DNA from: Candidatus Moraniibacteriota bacterium
GTDB lineage: Bacteria > Patescibacteriota > Minisyncoccia > Moranbacterales > UBA2206
Assembly (NCBI GenBank): GCA_026396175.1
Contig: JAPLXG010000006.1
Coordinates: 140,492-185,082, forward strand
Direction: 5' to 3'
Length of the DNA: 44,591 bases
Shown here: positions 37,179 through 44,165 of the stretch, in pieces
Numbering within the stretch: the first letter of the stretch is position 1
How the letters are laid out: each line of letters begins with the position of its first letter
Notes under the pieces: model-generated
The model's database searches: none
The model's input: the letters and a program-made list of their open reading frames with translations, nothing else
What the model was told of the DNA's origin: nothing
Translations under genes and position numbers: made by a program

Positions 37179-37335
37179 TGTCATCCTGAGCGAAGTCCGT
37201 ACTCGGACGAAGTCGAAGGATCTGCTTGCGGTTATCGTTAGGCTTTCTAATTTATTGCAGAGCTAGCGATTATGCATAGTAGATCCTTCGACTGCATAAA
37301 TTTTCTATCGAAAATTTATTCCGCTCAGGATGACA
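37179..37335. repeat. TGTCAT-family MITE between T-box terminator and ileS
   Basis: The TGTCATCCTGAGCG and CGCTCAGGATGACA ends are perfectly inverted; 157 bp. The right end contains GGATGACA, which provides an extra in-frame ATG (37330) just ahead of ileS. Confidence 0.85.
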
Positions 37336-37338
37336 ACT

Positions 37339-40300
37339 ATGAATATGTTTAAGAAAATTGATTCAAGAAAAAAGTATTCTGAGATGGAGCGTGAAATTAT
37401 CCAGTTTTGGAAAGAAGACGGCACTTTTCGAAAATCAGTGGAGCAGAGGAGTAAGGATAAGTATTATAGTTTCTATGATGGGCCGCCGTTTATTACCGGC
37501 GTGCCGCATTATGGCACTTTGCTTTCTTCGATCGTGAAAGACGCCGTGCCGAGGTATTGGACGATGAAGGGATTTCGTGTTGAGCGGCGTTGGGGCTGGG
37601 ATTGTCATGGACTGCCGGCGGAAAATATGGTGGAGAAAAAATTGGGACTCAAAAGCAAGCGAGATATTGAAGAAAAAATCGGTATCGCCGCTTTCAATGA
37701 AGCCTGTCTTCGTGAAACTTCGCAAATCGCCAGTGAGTGGGAAGATGTGATTGATCGCGTTGGTCGTTGGGTGGAATTTAAAGGAGCGTATAAAACAATG
37801 GACAAGGGTTATATGGAATCGGTTTGGTGGGCGTTTTCGGAGCTGCACAAAAAGGGACTGATTTATGAAGATGTGCGCGTGTCGCTCTATTGCCCACGCT
37901 GTTCGACGCCGCTATCAAACTTTGAAATCGCGATGGACAATTCCTACGAGATGGATAGTGATCCGTCGGCCTTCGTAAAATTAAAAATCAAAAATCCCAT
38001 GCCTACCGGCAGGCAGGAAAAATCAAAATTAGAGAATGAAAATAGTTATTTTCTGGTATGGACAACTACGCCATGGACATTGCTTGCTAACGTTGCGCTA
38101 GCTATTGGAAAAGACATTGATTATGTTAAAGTCAGAACCACTGACCTTGCCTACCGGCAGGCAGGTTCTCACGTGAGCGCACATGATTTCACTGAATATT
38201 ATATCTTAGCCAAAGAAAGATTGGAAAAAGTTTTTGATAATGACAAATATGAAATTATAAAAGAGATGAAAGGTAAAGACTTGGTCGGGATGGAATATGA
38301 ACCAATTTTTCCACACGACATTGAAAAGGGTTATCGAGTAATCGCGGGGGATTTTGTGACGACAGAAGACGGCTCGGGCATAGTTCACCTTGCGCCAGCT
38401 TTTGGTGAGGATGACTTCCAAGCCAGAAAACCAAACAATTTGCCGATTATCATGAACGTGGATGAAGAAGGACAGTTCACAGAAGGGGAGTGGCAGGGGC
38501 AAAAAGTTTGGGATGCGAACAATGATATTGTGAAATGGCTGAAAGTTAATAATTTTCTTTTCAAGCGCGAACAAATTACGCACAGCTATCCGCATTGTCA
38601 CAGATGCCACACAAAGTTAATCTATAAAGCTCAGCCAGCCTGGTATGTGAACGTGGACAATATTCGCAAAGACTTGGTGAGCGAGAATGAAAAAATAAAT
38701 TGGTACCCGGAATTTTTGAAGCACGGCCGATTTCAAAATGGAATTGAAAGCGCGCCGGATTGGAACATTTCGCGTGACCGCTATTTTGGCACGGCCATTC
38801 CGGTTTGGAAATGCTCATCAGGAGACAGCGAACAAAAGTCAGTGAACAGTAATCAGGAAGGAAAATGCGGGAATATAAAAGTTGTTGGGTCTTATGAGGA
38901 GCTTAAGGCGTTATCAGGAGTGGAGTTGGATGATTATCACCGGCCAGGGGTGGATAATATCACTTTCAAATGTGAGAAGTGCGGAGGTGAGATGAAGCGG
39001 ATTCCACAAGTATTTGATTCTTGGATCGAAGCCGGTTCGATGCCGTTTGCGCAATTTCACTATCCCTTTGAAAACAAGGAAGTGTTTGAAAAAAGTTTTC
39101 CGACCGATTTTATCTCGGAATACATCGCGCAAACTAGGGCTTGGTTCTATGTACTCCACGTTCTCTCGGTGGGAATTTTTGGCAAAATCAGTTTCAAAAA
39201 TGTTGTGACGACCGGAACAATTGCCGGATCAGATGGAAAGAAGATGTCAAAGTCTTTGGGAAATTATCCTGATTCAAATGTTGTCTTGGAAAAATACAGC
39301 GCTGATGCTCTGCGATTCTATCTCTTGTCTTCGCCACTTCTCAACGCGCAAAATATCAGTTTTTCCGAAAAAGCGATTCAAGATATTCAGCGAAAAGTTT
39401 TGGCAACACTTTGGAACAGTTATTCTTTTTTCACGCTTTATGCCAATGTGGATAAATTCGTTCCAAAAGACATAAACGTGGCAAATCAAGACGCGATGAA
39501 TCGAGATACGATAAACCAAGACGCGATGAATCGCGTCTCTACGAAGACAAATCTTTTGGATCGTTGGATTATTTCCGAGTTGCATAAATTAATCGGAGAA
39601 GTGGACACAAATATGCAAGGCTATGACCTTGTTAAAGCGACCAGGCCGTTCGAACTTTTTGTGGACAATCTTTCTAACTGGTACATCAGAAGAAGCCGCA
39701 AACGTTTTTGGAAAAGTGAAAATGACGGCGACAAAAACAGCGCCTATGAGACTTTGCACTACGTCCTTGTGATGCTGGCCAAAACAATGGCACCGTTCAC
39801 ACCGTTTATTGCGGAGGAGATGTACAAAAATCTCACCGGAGAAGAATCTGTACATTTAGTTGAATTTCCCGTGAGTGATGAAAAAATGATTGACGAAAAA
39901 TTAAATGCCGAGATGAAAAAAGTGCGGGATGTGATTTCTGAAGGACTGCAACAGCGGGCGCTCAATCGAATTAAAGTTCGCCAACCATTGCAAGTAGCTA
40001 GTATTAAGTATGTGGTAGATAGTATGGAGCTTAGAGAGATAATCAAAGAGGAGCTTAATATAAAAGAGCTGAACATTGACGAGAAGCAAGAAGAGAATAT
40101 CAAACTCGATACCGAAATCACCCCAGAGCTGCGACTCGAAGGTACAGCGCGCGAGTTGGTGCGGGCGATTCAGGAGATGCGCAAAGAGGCGGGTTATGAA
40201 GTGGATAATCACATTAAAGTTGGCTATGTTGGCGCTGAGGAAGTTTTCGCGAAATTTGGCGATTTGATTGCCAAAGAAACTTTAGCCAATAATATTTCCG

Positions 40301-40386
40301 CCGGAGAATTGGCATCGGCTGATCTGCAAAAAGAGGTTTTGATTGATGAGGTGAAATATGTTATTTTTATTAAGAAGGATAACTAG
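37339..40386 (+). CDS. ileS: Isoleucyl-tRNA synthetase (archaeal/eukaryotic-like type) with repeat insertions
   Basis: Charges tRNA-Ile and edits valine. The HIGH box reads PHYGTLLSSIVKDAVPRYW (HYGT), followed by GWDCHGLPAE; KMSKS is perfect in GSDGKKMSKSLGNYPDSN. The editing domain is present (VWTTTPWTLLANVALAIG; GDFVTTEDGSGIVHLAPAFGEDD). About 1015 residues. At least four foreign stretches interrupt it: PTGRQ (38001-38017) and AYRQAG (38149-38165) from the same GC palindrome, SEQKSVNSNQEG near 38830-38865 from an AGTGAAC word, and NQDAMNRDTINQDAMNRV (39485-39540) from a duplicated AGACGCGAT palindrome. ATG 37339 is preferred to the MITE-borne ATG 37330. Controlled by the T-box upstream. Confidence 0.96.
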   Translation: MNMFKKIDSRKKYSEMEREIIQFWKEDGTFRKSVEQRSKDKYYSFYDGPPFITGVPHYGTLLSSIVKDAVPRYWTMKGFRVERRWGWDCHGLPAENMVEKKLGLKSKRDIEEKIGIAAFNEACLRETSQIASEWEDVIDRVGRWVEFKGAYKTMDKGYMESVWWAFSELHKKGLIYEDVRVSLYCPRCSTPLSNFEIAMDNSYEMDSDPSAFVKLKIKNPMPTGRQEKSKLENENSYFLVWTTTPWTLLANVALAIGKDIDYVKVRTTDLAYRQAGSHVSAHDFTEYYILAKERLEKVFDNDKYEIIKEMKGKDLVGMEYEPIFPHDIEKGYRVIAGDFVTTEDGSGIVHLAPAFGEDDFQARKPNNLPIIMNVDEEGQFTEGEWQGQKVWDANNDIVKWLKVNNFLFKREQITHSYPHCHRCHTKLIYKAQPAWYVNVDNIRKDLVSENEKINWYPEFLKHGRFQNGIESAPDWNISRDRYFGTAIPVWKCSSGDSEQKSVNSNQEGKCGNIKVVGSYEELKALSGVELDDYHRPGVDNITFKCEKCGGEMKRIPQVFDSWIEAGSMPFAQFHYPFENKEVFEKSFPTDFISEYIAQTRAWFYVLHVLSVGIFGKISFKNVVTTGTIAGSDGKKMSKSLGNYPDSNVVLEKYSADALRFYLLSSPLLNAQNISFSEKAIQDIQRKVLATLWNSYSFFTLYANVDKFVPKDINVANQDAMNRDTINQDAMNRVSTKTNLLDRWIISELHKLIGEVDTNMQGYDLVKATRPFELFVDNLSNWYIRRSRKRFWKSENDGDKNSAYETLHYVLVMLAKTMAPFTPFIAEEMYKNLTGEESVHLVEFPVSDEKMIDEKLNAEMKKVRDVISEGLQQRALNRIKVRQPLQVASIKYVVDSMELREIIKEELNIKELNIDEKQEENIKLDTEITPELRLEGTARELVRAIQEMRKEAGYEVDNHIKVGYVGAEEVFAKFGDLIAKETLANNISAGELASADLQKEVLIDEVKYVIFIKKDN
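38001..38017. repeat. GC palindrome inside ileS, insertion 1
   Basis: GCCTACCGGCAGGCAGG, the core of the 20-bp word at 17600, is read in frame as PTGRQ within the editing-domain region. Confidence 0.9.
38149..38165. repeat. GC palindrome inside ileS, insertion 2
   Basis: Second GCCTACCGGCAGGCAGG in the same gene 148 bp later, read in another frame as AYRQAG. Confidence 0.9.
39485..39545. repeat. AGACGCGAT palindrome, tandem, inside ileS
   Basis: AGACGCGATGAATCGCGTCT at 39519-39538 is a palindrome with 9-bp perfect arms around GA; a degenerate copy precedes it at 39489-39508. Followed by CTACGAAG. Encodes two NQDAMNR units ahead of the anticodon-binding domain. Confidence 0.85.
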
Positions 40387-40387
40387 A

Positions 40388-40412
40388 AGGAGCAGGGTGC
40401 AACCCTGCTCCT
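40388..40412. repeat. GGGT-ACCC hairpin after ileS
   Basis: AGGAGCAGGGT (40388-40398) and ACCCTGCTCCT (40402-40412) pair perfectly; same family as 29066-29090. It may act as a weak 3' end of the ileS message, though no T-run follows. Confidence 0.7.
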
Positions 40413-40419
40413 GCGAAAT

Positions 40420-40465
40420 ATTCGCATGTCCCGCATTCGTAGCGCGGGTTCGCGAAGCGAATAAC
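40420..40465. repeat. 46-bp start-codon-proximal repeat, copy 2
   Basis: Matches 18893-18938 with a single difference seen; ends two bases before the rfbC ATG. Confidence 0.88.
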
Positions 40466-40467
40466 AT

Positions 40468-41022
40468 ATGCTCGAATTTCAAAAAACTAAAATCGAAGGA
40501 GTGTTTTTAATTAAACCAAAAGTGAACGGCGATCATCGCGGGTTCTTTTTGGAGACTTACCGCGAAGAAGAATTTTTGGCGGCGGGAATTGACGTGAAGT
40601 TTGTCCAAGACAATCATTCTTTTTCCGCTGAAAAAGGAGTTCTGCGCGGACTGCATTTTCAATGGCCACCGTTTGCGCAAGCGAAATTAGTGCGGGTGGT
40701 CAAAGGAAAACTGCTGGATGTGGTGGTGGATTTGCGCAAAGACAGTCCAACTTTTGGGCAATGGGAAAGCTTTGAGCTTTCGGAAGAAAATTTTCAAATG
40801 CTTTTTGTTCCGCGGGGAATGGCACATGGTTTTTGTGTGCTGGAAACTGATACGCATTTTCTCTACAAGACCGATAACTATTACAACGCCGAGAGCGACG
40901 CGGGAATTGCTTGGAATGATCCGGAATTGAAAATCACTTGGCCAATTGCCAGTCCGATTCTTTCCGAGAAAGATCAAAAACAACAAAGTTGGCAAGAGTT
41001 TTTGAAAAATAATCCGTTTTAA
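40468..41022 (+). CDS. rfbC: dTDP-4-dehydrorhamnose 3,5-epimerase
   Basis: Third step of dTDP-L-rhamnose synthesis. The cupin core is recognisable: LIKPKVNGDHRGFFLETYRE, then the catalytic histidine in GVLRGLHFQWPPFAQAKLVR, VVDLRKDSPTFGQW, and FVPRGMAHGFCVLETDTHFLYKTDNYYN, with the second His/Tyr pair, and GIAWNDPELKITWP. 184 residues is normal. The start codon is right after a 46-bp repeat, without a Shine-Dalgarno. rfbB and rfbD follow after a NUDIX and a flavodoxin gene; rfbA is not in the window. Confidence 0.95.
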   Translation: MLEFQKTKIEGVFLIKPKVNGDHRGFFLETYREEEFLAAGIDVKFVQDNHSFSAEKGVLRGLHFQWPPFAQAKLVRVVKGKLLDVVVDLRKDSPTFGQWESFELSEENFQMLFVPRGMAHGFCVLETDTHFLYKTDNYYNAESDAGIAWNDPELKITWPIASPILSEKDQKQQSWQEFLKNNPF

Positions 41023-41034
41023 AACTTAAAATTT

Positions 41035-41481
41035 ATGCCAAAACCAACGAATCTCGAAAAACAAAAGTACATGTTTACGGATGATATAAAATTTCTGCAA
41101 AAAGCAGTTGTATTTCATCCTGAAAAAGCTGGGCAGTTTTTGGTACTAAAGCGTCCAGCCGATGCTTTTTCGCGACCGAATGATTGGGATTTGCCTGGTG
41201 GCAATGTGCTATTTGGCGAACTTCATGAGGATTCGCTTCACAAAGAAATTAGCGAAGAAGCTAACTTGGAGGTTGGCGACCTTACGCCCATACAAATTGT
41301 AACAAAGTATGATGGAGAAAAAGAAGTATATTTTATTTTTAATGGATTCTCTTGTGTGGCAAAAGGTAGTGATGTAAAAATATCTCAAGAGCACACTGAA
41401 TATCGCTGGGTGAATAAAAAAGAATTCATCGAATTAAAACCCGCGCAATTTTTAATTGATCTTGTCGAAACAATAAAATAA
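41035..41481 (+). CDS. NUDIX hydrolase
   Basis: A 148-residue hydrolase of nucleoside diphosphate-X compounds. The Nudix box is GGNVLFGELHEDSLHKEISE followed by EANLEV: the metal-binding EExxE-type glutamates are kept, while the usual R is K and the terminal G is N. FLVLKRPADAFSRPNDWDLPGG is the typical strand before the box. Substrate cannot be read from the sequence; the location in a nucleotide-sugar cluster hints at a sugar-nucleotide or nucleotide-pool role. Confidence 0.9.
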   Translation: MPKPTNLEKQKYMFTDDIKFLQKAVVFHPEKAGQFLVLKRPADAFSRPNDWDLPGGNVLFGELHEDSLHKEISEEANLEVGDLTPIQIVTKYDGEKEVYFIFNGFSCVAKGSDVKISQEHTEYRWVNKKEFIELKPAQFLIDLVETIK

Positions 41482-41498
41482 TTATTAAGAAAATTCAA

Positions 41499-41969
41499 AT
41501 GAAAATTCTAATTGCCTATTATTCCCGCACGGGAACAACCAAGAAAATTGCGGAAAGTTTAGCGGAAAAATTGGGAGCGGACGTTGAGGAAATCAAAGAC
41601 ACCGTTAATCGAAACGGAATCAAGGGTTATTTACTTTCCGGTCGCGACGCGATGAAAAAGAATTTGACTAAACTGGAAGCTTCGAAATTTAGTCCCAAAG
41701 AATATGACTTAGTCATCATTGGCACGCCGATTTGGAGCTGGAATTTGTCAGTGCCAATTCGGACATATCTTACTGATAACAATGACCAGTTTTCCAAAGT
41801 AGCCTTTTTTTGCACGATGGGCGGATCAGGTGACGAGAAGGCTTTCGCGGAAATGGCAGAAATCACCAACCAAAAACCGCTGGCAACTTTGGGACTAAAA
41901 ACTAGGGAAGTGGTGAAGGATAATTTTTTGGAGAAGCTGGAAGAATTTGTGGAGAAATTAAATTCTTAA
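41499..41969 (+). CDS. Flavodoxin-family protein
   Basis: A 156-residue FMN-binding electron carrier or NAD(P)H-quinone-type flavodoxin. The phosphate-binding loop is YYSRTGTTKKIAESLA near the N-terminus, and the isoalloxazine loops are VIIGTPIWSWNLSVPIRTYL and FFCTMGGSGDEKAFAEM. The latter resembles the flavodoxin_4/DUF-type 'TSGG' loop. It could serve as electron carrier for the superoxide reductase or other enzymes, though its gene is embedded in the rhamnose cluster. Confidence 0.9.
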   Translation: MKILIAYYSRTGTTKKIAESLAEKLGADVEEIKDTVNRNGIKGYLLSGRDAMKKNLTKLEASKFSPKEYDLVIIGTPIWSWNLSVPIRTYLTDNNDQFSKVAFFCTMGGSGDEKAFAEMAEITNQKPLATLGLKTREVVKDNFLEKLEEFVEKLNS

Positions 41970-41985
41970 GTGGTAGAAAAAAAGC

Positions 41986-42993
41986 ATGAAATTATTAGTA
42001 ACCGGCGGAGCAGGTTTTATTGGCTCAAACTTTATCCATTATTGGACAAAGAAATATCCCGAGGATGTTATTGTAAATTTAGACAAGTTAACCTATGCGG
42101 GGAATTTGGAAAATTTGCGCGCAGTGGAAAATTCTCCGAACTATAAATTTGTCCAAAGCGATATTGCCGACGAGAAACCGGTGGAAAAATTATTCGCTTC
42201 GGAAAAGTTTGATTTGGTTGTGCATTTTGCGGCGGAGAGTCATGTTGATCGTTCCATTTTAGAGTCGGACGTTTTTTTGCAAACTAATATTATCGGTACG
42301 CATAATCTTTTGCGTGCGGCGCTGAAAAGCAAAACCCGCTTTCATCATGTCTCGACAGATGAAGTTTTTGGGTCACTGGAAAAAACTGATCCAGCCTTCA
42401 ATGAAAAAACGCCCTATGACCCGCGCAGTCCCTATTCCGCGTCAAAAGCGGCGGCTGATCACTTGGTGCGCGCCTATTTTCACACCTATGGCTTGCCAGT
42501 GACGATTTCTAATTGTTCCAATAACTATGGACCATATCATTTTCCTGAAAAAATCTTTCCGCTATTTATCACCAACCTTTTGGAAGGTAAAAAAATTCCA
42601 CTCTATGGCGATGGCGAAGCAGTGCGTGATTGGCTCTATGTTGAAGATCATTGCAGCGCAATTGATGCAATTATCAAAAGTGGAAAAATAGGTGAGACAT
42701 ATTGCGTTGGAGGAAACAGTGAAAAGAGCAATCGGGAAGCGACTGATCGGATTTTGGAACTCTTGGGCAAAGGCGAAGAGATGATTGAATACGTAGCTGA
42801 TCGTCCCGGGCATGATCGTCGTTATGCCATCGACGCGACGAAAATTAAAAACGAGTTAGGCTGGGAACCGGCCGTTTCTTTTGAGGAAGGTTTGAAAAAA
42901 ACCGTCGAGTGGTTTCAAAATAATGAAGCGTGGTGGAAAAATATCAAGAGCGGGGAGTATCAGGATTACTACCAAAAGCAATATGGAAAATAA
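41986..42993 (+). CDS. rfbB: dTDP-glucose 4,6-dehydratase
   Basis: Second step of dTDP-L-rhamnose synthesis. An extended SDR enzyme: the NAD-binding TGGAGFIGSNF is at the N-terminus, FAAESHVDRSI next, the catalytic THR-Asp-Glu signature in STDEVFGSLE, and YSASKAAADHLVRAY with the Tyr-Lys pair. NYGPYHFPEKIFPLFITN is the substrate-binding segment and DRPGHDRRYAIDATKI the C-terminal signature. 335 residues is normal. Its last 11 bases overlap the start of rfbD, indicating translational coupling. Confidence 0.97.
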   Translation: MKLLVTGGAGFIGSNFIHYWTKKYPEDVIVNLDKLTYAGNLENLRAVENSPNYKFVQSDIADEKPVEKLFASEKFDLVVHFAAESHVDRSILESDVFLQTNIIGTHNLLRAALKSKTRFHHVSTDEVFGSLEKTDPAFNEKTPYDPRSPYSASKAAADHLVRAYFHTYGLPVTISNCSNNYGPYHFPEKIFPLFITNLLEGKKIPLYGDGEAVRDWLYVEDHCSAIDAIIKSGKIGETYCVGGNSEKSNREATDRILELLGKGEEMIEYVADRPGHDRRYAIDATKIKNELGWEPAVSFEEGLKKTVEWFQNNEAWWKNIKSGEYQDYYQKQYGK

Positions 42994-43849
42994 AAAAACT
43001 AAAGTGATCATTATCGGCGCCAAAGGTATGCTTGGGCGAGCATTAGCTGATGTTTTTGCTGGTGAGAATTATGAGACACTACTTTGGGATCGGGAGCAGA
43101 TTGATATTTCCAATGGTGAAATGGTTGCAGAGCTGATTGAAAAAGAGAAACCCGATTTAGTGATTAACACTGCGGCGCATAATGCGGTGGACAAAATTGA
43201 AGAAGATGACGCGACATTCGAATTGGCCAAAAAAATCAACGGCGAAGGGCCGTTGAATTTAGCCCTTGCTTGCAACCAAGGCGGGGCGGTACTGGCGCAT
43301 TTCGTGTCTGATTATGTCTTTGATGGTGAAAAAGGTGAATATGTAGAAACAGATTTGCCCCATCCAATTTCTCGTTATGGCGAAACGAAACTGATGGGCG
43401 AGGAAAACGTGGCAAAAAATTGTGAAAAATATTATCTCATTCGCACGTCCAAGCTATTTGGTCCGCCAGCAATCTCCAAAGGCGCAAAGAAAAGTTTTTT
43501 TGAAACGATGTTGGAACTGGCGAAGAAAGATATAAGTCTCAAGGTGGTGGACGCCGAAATTTCTTGTTTTGCCTACTCCAAAGATCTTGCGGAGGCGGTG
43601 AAAAAACTGTGGGAAGAAAAGTTTCCTTTTGGCATCTATCACCTTGTAAATGAAGGGCCGGAAACGTGGTACACCGGCCTCAAGAAAGTTTTTGCGATTG
43701 TCGGCATAACCGATGTGGAAATCGTTCCCGTTTCGAGCGATACATTCCCGCGGCCAGCCAAACGCCCGGCATCAGCGATTCTCAAAAATACGAAATTTCC
43801 GCAGCTCCGGGATTGGGAGGCGGCGGCGAGGGAGTGGATGGGGAAATAA
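42983..43849 (+). CDS. rfbD: dTDP-4-dehydrorhamnose reductase
   Basis: Last step of dTDP-L-rhamnose synthesis. The NADPH-binding motif is IIIGAKGMLGRALADVF (GxxGxxG). INTAAHNAVDKIEED contains the substrate segment, SDYVFDGEKGEYVETDLPHP the family-specific loop, and RYGETKLMGEENV the Tyr-x3-Lys pair. 288 residues is normal. ATG 42983 overlaps the rfbB stop and is chosen because the conserved fold begins with KVIIIGAKG; a longer frame inside rfbB is unlikely. Confidence 0.95.
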   Translation: MENKKTKVIIIGAKGMLGRALADVFAGENYETLLWDREQIDISNGEMVAELIEKEKPDLVINTAAHNAVDKIEEDDATFELAKKINGEGPLNLALACNQGGAVLAHFVSDYVFDGEKGEYVETDLPHPISRYGETKLMGEENVAKNCEKYYLIRTSKLFGPPAISKGAKKSFFETMLELAKKDISLKVVDAEISCFAYSKDLAEAVKKLWEEKFPFGIYHLVNEGPETWYTGLKKVFAIVGITDVEIVPVSSDTFPRPAKRPASAILKNTKFPQLRDWEAAAREWMGK

Positions 43850-43852
43850 ATT

Positions 43853-43905
43853 TCTAAGTCCTAATTTCTAATTTCTAAACAAGTTCAAATTTCTAATGAT
43901 TAATA
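43853..43905. repeat. AT-rich dyad element, partial copy 7
   Basis: AATTTCTAATTTCTAAACAA with a centre TTTCTAATGATTAAT; the right arm is missing, apparently cut by the following GC-rich repeats. The 316-bp gap to the next gene contains only repeats. Confidence 0.55.
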
Positions 43906-43916
43906 ATACAATAATT

Positions 43917-44152
43917 CCTCCTCTCCCTTAGGGAGAGCCTGCCTGCCGGTAGGCAGGGATGTCACGTACTCGTGACAGGTGAGGCTATGGAATAGTCCCT
44001 TCAACTCCTCTTCTCCCCTCGGGAGAGGATGTCACGAGCACGTGACAGGTGAGGGCACGGAACAAGCGTTATACTATAGAGCGATAAATTTTTTCAAACG
44101 CCCTTGCCCTCATCCGCCCTTCGGGCACCTTCTCCCGAGGGGAGAAGGGGTA
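43917..44152. repeat. GC-rich repeat block left of the DUF559 gene
   Basis: Words CTCTCCCTTAGGGAGAG, the inverted 20-bp palindrome CCTGCCTGCCGGTAGGCAGG (43938-43957), two GTCACG...CGTGACAGGTGAGG units, then CTTCTCCCGAGGGGAGAAGG. The same vocabulary (TTCTCCCTAAGGGAGAAGG) lies on the other side of the gene at 44516-44591. Confidence 0.8.
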
Positions 44153-44165
44153 TAAAACAAAACCA

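Noticed and set aside
2-43849. UGA recoding (code 25) as in SR1/Gracilibacteria
   Set aside because: TGA ends map and galT at the expected family length, and no in-frame TGA interrupts conserved domains.
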